NCBI GenBank assembly: GCA_016291375.1
Contig: JAEEXE010000018.1
Location: 1-53,846 of the forward strand
Source: Butyrivibrio sp.
Lineage (GTDB): Bacteria > Bacillota > Clostridia > Lachnospirales > Lachnospiraceae
Direction: 5' to 3'
DNA length: 53,846 nt
The translations under genes and the position numbers were made by a program. The notes beneath the pieces were generated by a model. The model was given only the letters and a program-made list of their open reading frames with translations. It did no database searches and was not told where the DNA came from. Of the stretch, positions 50,434 to 53,846 are shown piece by piece (the first letter of the stretch is position 1; every line of letters starts with the position of its first letter).

Positions 50434-51519
50434 ATGATCGAAGATATATTTGCGAGGTTTGATGAGTATTATCTTTTCATATCCAATAATGAAAAAAAGA
50501 TCGCCAAAGAAAATATGCTGGCAATAAAAGCGGTTATTTATTTTTCTATGGTAGGCGGTTTTGTGTATTTTGTTTCCTCATGGGCTTTTAGGATAACAAC
50601 TAAGCTGGAGCCTATTTTTATTCAGATTATCCTTGAGCTTGTGGTTTTTAATTTTCTGTATAATAAGCTTTATCCTCGCATTTCTGATTCTCTTAAGAAG
50701 GTGAGGGTATTTGCTTTTTCTTTTTACGGGTTGATCCTGATCACTCTTGCTTATACCGAGACATTTAGAAATCCCGGAATGAGATCATTCATACTTCCCG
50801 CAGGTGTTTTCATAATAACTGCTATCTACAAGGACTATCTGATGATCACAAATCTTTTTGAAATAGCTGTCTGCGTGATATGTATAGTCATCAGCTTTAT
50901 TATGAAACCAAGGGAAGTTGCCAATGTTGATATAGTAACAATAATCATGACTTTCTTCCTTGCGACCTTTGCACTCAATGTTATAATGCTCAATAATTCC
51001 AGGCAAAATCAGGACGTTAGGAATGTTGAGAAAAAGAGTGTCACAGACCTTCTTACAGGACTGTTTAATAAGCTGTCTTTTGAAGAGAAGTGTAAGGAAT
51101 ATCTGTCCGGAAGGGTTGTGGGAGCAAAAGCGACGCTCTTCATATTTGATTTTGATAATTTTAAAAGTGTTAACGATAATTATGGGCATCAGACAGGAGA
51201 TGAGGCTCTTAAGCTGTTTGCTCATGTGCTAAAAGATTATTTCCATCCGACGGACGTTGTGGGACGAGTCGGTGGAGATGAGTTCATGGTTCTTGTAATG
51301 GGAGAAATGCCCGAGGATTTCATTAACAGCAGGTGCAATAAGATACAGCATGAGCTTAGGGTTGCAAAGGTCGGCGACGCTGCCGGTTTTTCATGCAGTA
51401 TAGGAGTTTGTGAGGATAAAAATGCTCGTACATTTGAAGAAATGTATAAGATTGCTGACAGTGCCCTCTATGATGCCAAAGAAAACGGTAAGGCTTGCCA
51501 TGTAGTGAAAAGAGAATAG
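50434..51519 (+). CDS. Membrane diguanylate cyclase (GGDEF), lacking the inhibitory site
   Basis: 361 residues. Five to six hydrophobic segments (about 33-185) are followed by a GGDEF domain (about 200-361). The active site is GGDEF at 280-284; DFDNFKSVNDNYGHQTGD carries the metal Asp. It makes cyclic di-GMP from two GTP. The product-inhibition motif RxxD, normally six residues before GGDEF, reads HPTD (271-274), so feedback inhibition is probably absent. AAAGGAG precedes the ATG. No terminator is clear before the riboswitch 66 bases on. Confidence 0.93.
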   Translation: MIEDIFARFDEYYLFISNNEKKIAKENMLAIKAVIYFSMVGGFVYFVSSWAFRITTKLEPIFIQIILELVVFNFLYNKLYPRISDSLKKVRVFAFSFYGLILITLAYTETFRNPGMRSFILPAGVFIITAIYKDYLMITNLFEIAVCVICIVISFIMKPREVANVDIVTIIMTFFLATFALNVIMLNNSRQNQDVRNVEKKSVTDLLTGLFNKLSFEEKCKEYLSGRVVGAKATLFIFDFDNFKSVNDNYGHQTGDEALKLFAHVLKDYFHPTDVVGRVGGDEFMVLVMGEMPEDFINSRCNKIQHELRVAKVGDAAGFSCSIGVCEDKNARTFEEMYKIADSALYDAKENGKACHVVKRE

Positions 51520-51585
51520 GACTTTAGAAAGATTGTAAATGTTTTTTCTTGATTTTTTTTAAGATAAAGTGTATGTTATATGTGT

Positions 51586-51661
51586 CCATACAACTGGCGG
51601 ATAAGTGGGTGACCACGAGGGAGTATGGAGAATAATATTGAATGTCGACCGCCTGGGCAAC
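51586..51661 (+). promoter_or_regulatory. ZTP/ZMP (pfl) riboswitch aptamer
   Basis: P1 pairs CCATAC (51586-51591) with GTATGG (51623-51628). ACTGGCGG follows P1, and P2 is GTGG-GTGA-CCAC (51605-51616) followed by GAGGGAG. The 3' domain has the signature CCGCCTGGGCA (51649-51659). GGCGG (51596-51600) can pair with CCGCC (51649-51653) as the pseudoknot. These are the conserved features of the ZTP riboswitch class, which senses AICAR mono- or triphosphate. The downstream genes use AICAR-phosphate and its product, which fits perfectly. Confidence 0.9.
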
Positions 51662-51694
51662 CGCTTTTTGTGGTTTCCCAGGCGGTATTTTTTT
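51648..51694 (+). terminator. Riboswitch-controlled attenuator terminator
   Basis: ACCGCCTGGG pairs with CCCAGGCGGT around a CAACCGC/GTGGTTT stem, followed by seven T residues. Its left arm is the aptamer's own CCGCCTGGG, so ligand binding and terminator formation exclude each other: an ON switch when ZMP is high. Confidence 0.9.
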
Positions 51695-51815
51695 CGAAAA
51701 ATGCAAGCATTTTCCGAAAAAAATACGCTCCGCAGGGAAGCACACTCGCGCGAATTGAATTTGTTGCTAACGCAACCGCGCTCGGCGCATGAATTTCGCA
51801 AGCGAAATTCAATCA
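51694..51815. repeat. Hairpin cluster between the riboswitch and the purine gene
   Basis: Perfect short inverted repeats occur in succession: CGAAAAATGC/GCATTTTCCG (51694-51716), GTTGC-TAAC-GCAAC, GCGC-TCG-GCGC, and GAATTTCGC-AA-GCGAAATTC near 51791-51810. An outer ATTGAATTT/AAATTCAAT pair encloses the last three. They are not part of the aptamer or terminator and look like an inserted palindromic repeat element. Confidence 0.6.
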
Positions 51816-51840
51816 TAATTATCTATACGGAGGACAGATC

Positions 51841-52548
51841 ATGGTTAATTTACAGCAGGAAATCTCACGCACTACTTACCCCGGAAGAGGCATTGTTATT
51901 GGCCTTACAGCTGATGGAAAGAAGGCAGCATGTGCTTACTTCATCATGGGCAGAAGTGAAAATTCAAGAAACAGAGTATTTGTAGAGGATGGAGAGGGCA
52001 TACGCACTCAAGCTTTTGACCCTTCTAAGATGGAAGATCCCAGCCTTATCATCTACGCACCCGTAAGAGTTCTCGGTAACTCAACAATCGTTACAAACGG
52101 CGATCAGACAGATACTGTGTATGATCTTATGAAGGAAGGCAAGACTTTTGAGCAGGCTCTTCGCACAAGAGAGTTTGAACCTGATGCACCTAACTTTACA
52201 CCTCGTATTTCAGGAATCATGAATGTTGAGAATGGCAAGTACGATTTTGCTATGTCAATTCTTAAGAGCAACAACGGAGATCCTTCTTCATGCCAGAGAT
52301 TTACTTTCACATATGAAAATCCCAAGGCAGGCGAAGGCTATTTTATCCATACATATATGAAGGACGGCAATCCCCTTCCCAGCTACGAGGGTGAGCCTAC
52401 TTTGGTCAACATCGAGGGAGATATCGATACATTTACAAACAATGTTTGGAACGCCCTCAACGAAGATAATAAGGTTTCACTTTTCACAAGATTCATCGAC
52501 ATCGAGACAGGTAAGTACGAGTCAAGGATCATCAACAAGAACAAATAA
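51841..52548 (+). CDS. IMP cyclohydrolase (PurO-like)
   Basis: 235 residues. It resembles the stand-alone IMP cyclohydrolase family (an Ntn-fold enzyme first known from archaeal PurO) that closes the purine ring from FAICAR to IMP. Recognisable parts are the N-terminal TTYPGRGIVIGL, FIMGRSENSRNR and TPRISGIM. It is unrelated to the cyclohydrolase domain of bacterial PurH. GGAGG lies eight bases before the ATG. It is under the ZTP riboswitch and followed after 46 bases by the AICAR formyltransferase, giving the last two steps of IMP synthesis. Confidence 0.88.
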   Translation: MVNLQQEISRTTYPGRGIVIGLTADGKKAACAYFIMGRSENSRNRVFVEDGEGIRTQAFDPSKMEDPSLIIYAPVRVLGNSTIVTNGDQTDTVYDLMKEGKTFEQALRTREFEPDAPNFTPRISGIMNVENGKYDFAMSILKSNNGDPSSCQRFTFTYENPKAGEGYFIHTYMKDGNPLPSYEGEPTLVNIEGDIDTFTNNVWNALNEDNKVSLFTRFIDIETGKYESRIINKNK

Positions 52549-52594
52549 TCTGCGATATAACATTTTGGGATAAAAAAGAAATAGGAGAACGGAT

Positions 52595-53773
52595 ATGAAC
52601 GAAATTGAACTTAAATACGGCTGTAACCCCAATCAGAAGCCTTCAAGAGTATACATGGAGGATGGAAGTGACCTTCCTATCAAGGTCCTCAACGGAAGAC
52701 CCGGATACATCAATCTTCTTGATGCTCTTAACGGATGGCAGCTTGTTTCTGAGCTTAAGAAAGCAACAGGGCTTCCTGCAGCTACATCTTTTAAACACGT
52801 ATCACCTGCAGGTGCCGCAGTAGGAACACCTCTTTCAGATATTGAGAAAAAGATCTATTGGGTAGAGGATCTTGGTGAGCTTTCACCTCTTGCCAATGCT
52901 TATGCAAGAGCTCGTGGTGCTGACAGAATGTCATCATTTGGTGATTTCATATCTCTTTCTGATGTCTGTGACCTTGATACAGCTAATCTTGTTAAAAGAG
53001 AAGTTTCAGACGGAATCATTGCTCCCGGCTATACAGATGAGGCTCTTGCAGTTCTTAAGGCTAAGAAGGGCGGCAACTACGCAGTTATAGAGATAGATGA
53101 GAACTATGTTCCTGCAGCTATTGAAAAGAAGCAGGTATTTGGCGTTACATTTGAGCAGGGACATAACTTCATCGAGATCGGTGAGGATATGCTCACAAAC
53201 ATCGTTACAGATAACAAGGATCTTCCCGAGTCAGCTAAGATCGATCTTATCATTGCACTTATCACACTTAAATATACACAGTCCAATTCTGTTTGCTATG
53301 TAAAGGGTGGACAGGCTATCGGTATCGGTGCAGGACAGCAGTCAAGAATTCACTGTACAAGACTTGCCGGTTCCAAGGCTGATAACTGGTTCCTTCGTCA
53401 GGCACCGCAGGTTCTTAACCTTCCTTTCCTTGATACCATCAAGAGACCCGACAGAGACAATGCTATCGATCTTTATATCGGTGCTGATTACATGGATGTT
53501 CTTGCAGACGGCAAGTGGCAGAATATCTTCAAAGAAAAGCCTGAAGTATTTACAGAAGAGGAGAAGAGAGCTTGGCTTGATAAGAACACAGATGTTGCTC
53601 TCGGTTCAGACGCATTCTTCCCCTTCGGTGATAATGTTGAGAGAGCCTTCAAGAGCGGCGTAAAGTACATCGCTCAGCCCGGCGGATCTGTTCGTGATGA
53701 CAACGTAATCGAGGCAGCAAACAGCCACGATATGGTAATGGCATTCACAGGACTTCGTTTGTTCCACCACTGA
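52595..53773 (+). CDS. AICAR (phosphoribosylaminoimidazolecarboxamide) formyltransferase
   Basis: 392 residues: the transformylase half of PurH without its N-terminal cyclohydrolase domain. SFKHVSPAGAAVG matches the catalytic K-H-x-x-P-x-G-A motif. GIGAGQQSRIHC and SDAFFPFGDNVERA...IAQPGGSVRDD are the folate- and substrate-site blocks. It adds a formyl group from 10-formyl-THF to AICAR-phosphate. AAATAGGAG lies ten bases before the ATG. The pairing with a stand-alone cyclohydrolase explains the absent domain. It ends 73 bases before the window edge. Confidence 0.94.
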   Translation: MNEIELKYGCNPNQKPSRVYMEDGSDLPIKVLNGRPGYINLLDALNGWQLVSELKKATGLPAATSFKHVSPAGAAVGTPLSDIEKKIYWVEDLGELSPLANAYARARGADRMSSFGDFISLSDVCDLDTANLVKREVSDGIIAPGYTDEALAVLKAKKGGNYAVIEIDENYVPAAIEKKQVFGVTFEQGHNFIEIGEDMLTNIVTDNKDLPESAKIDLIIALITLKYTQSNSVCYVKGGQAIGIGAGQQSRIHCTRLAGSKADNWFLRQAPQVLNLPFLDTIKRPDRDNAIDLYIGADYMDVLADGKWQNIFKEKPEVFTEEEKRAWLDKNTDVALGSDAFFPFGDNVERAFKSGVKYIAQPGGSVRDDNVIEAANSHDMVMAFTGLRLFHH

Positions 53774-53846
53774 TAAAGAAATACATAATAAAATCCCGTG
53801 GGAAAAAGCAGTGTTCATAAGACAGTAACACAAAATGAGCGCTGTC
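53774..53846 (+). other. Downstream flank, cut by the window edge
   Basis: GACAG at 53821-53825 can pair with CTGTC at the last five bases, and AAATCCCGTGGGAAA holds a tiny CCCGTGGG palindrome. A terminator may begin here but the window ends before any T-run. No further gene start is visible. Confidence 0.3.

Noticed and set aside
1..53846. CRISPR array, rRNA genes, prophage or complete insertion sequence with DDE transposase
   Set aside because: No regularly spaced direct repeats, rRNA signatures, phage structural genes or DDE transposase were seen. The only mobile gene type is the PD-(D/E)XK family at 8911.

Overview
The window looks like a chromosomal segment of an anaerobic gut or rumen Clostridia, most likely Lachnospiraceae of the Butyrivibrio/Pseudobutyrivibrio/Roseburia type. 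The reasons are moderate-to-low GC, strong GGAGG-type ribosome sites, a PPi-dependent phosphofructokinase, Gram-positive signal peptides and lipoboxes, an intracellular beta-mannan phosphorolysis operon, and a ZTP riboswitch ahead of purine genes. This placement is inferred from gene content, not from a marker gene.

Layout. 1-6,400: a gene tail, tRNA-Thr(GGT), a secreted SH3-SGNH protein, glmS with a near-consensus promoter, a secreted protein of unknown function, an O-antigen-ligase-like membrane protein, a 48-residue membrane peptide and a secreted CAP protein. 6,600-7,970: PPi-phosphofructokinase. 7,970-14,640: an accessory island with a deleted remnant and an intact copy of a PD-(D/E)XK (Rpn-type) transposase-like element, then a stand-alone LanM-type dehydratase-domain protein with substituted catalytic positions, a small membrane protein, a 25-residue Ser/Cys/aromatic-rich peptide gene, and an AgrA/AgrC-like LytTR two-component pair. 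14,800-20,000: a very acidic Ala/Glu/Pro-rich protein with FliM-N-like repeats, a MATE transporter and an ABC exporter. 19,950-25,440: a LacI regulator, glycogen phosphorylase behind two LacI-type operators, and nagB-nagA. 25,500-34,510: TetR, a MacB/FtsX-like ABC pair, an MMPL transporter behind three TetR-type operators, and a heptad-repeat lipoprotein. 34,900-46,000: a mannan/glycan locus with a LacI regulator, an epimerase, two GH130 phosphorylases, a two-domain SGNH acetylesterase that looks like a CE2-CE17 fusion, GH1, and divergently GH13 and GH5. 46,180-49,040: a BtuF/FecB-type ABC importer. 49,100-51,520: a small membrane protein, an inositol-phosphatase family enzyme and a diguanylate cyclase without an I-site. 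51,580-53,773: a ZTP riboswitch and attenuator, an IMP cyclohydrolase and an AICAR formyltransferase-like enzyme.

How the genes work together. The mannan locus reads as an intracellular route. Esterases remove acetyl groups, GH130_2 phosphorolyses mannooligosaccharides, the epimerase turns the last mannobiose into mannosyl-glucose, and GH130_1 splits that. GH1, GH5 and GH13 add glycosidase capacity. No sugar transporter or secreted mannanase is in the window. The glgP and GH1 promoters share an AAAACGTTTT core operator, which suggests one carbon-responsive regulon. The last two genes cover the final two steps of IMP synthesis and sit behind a riboswitch family known to sense the substrate (ZMP) of the first of those steps.

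The strongest candidate for an undescribed system is 10,310-14,600: a degenerate or repurposed lanthipeptide dehydratase domain without a cyclase, a tiny Ser/Cys peptide gene that ends in a terminator, and an Agr-type sensor/regulator pair without AgrB.
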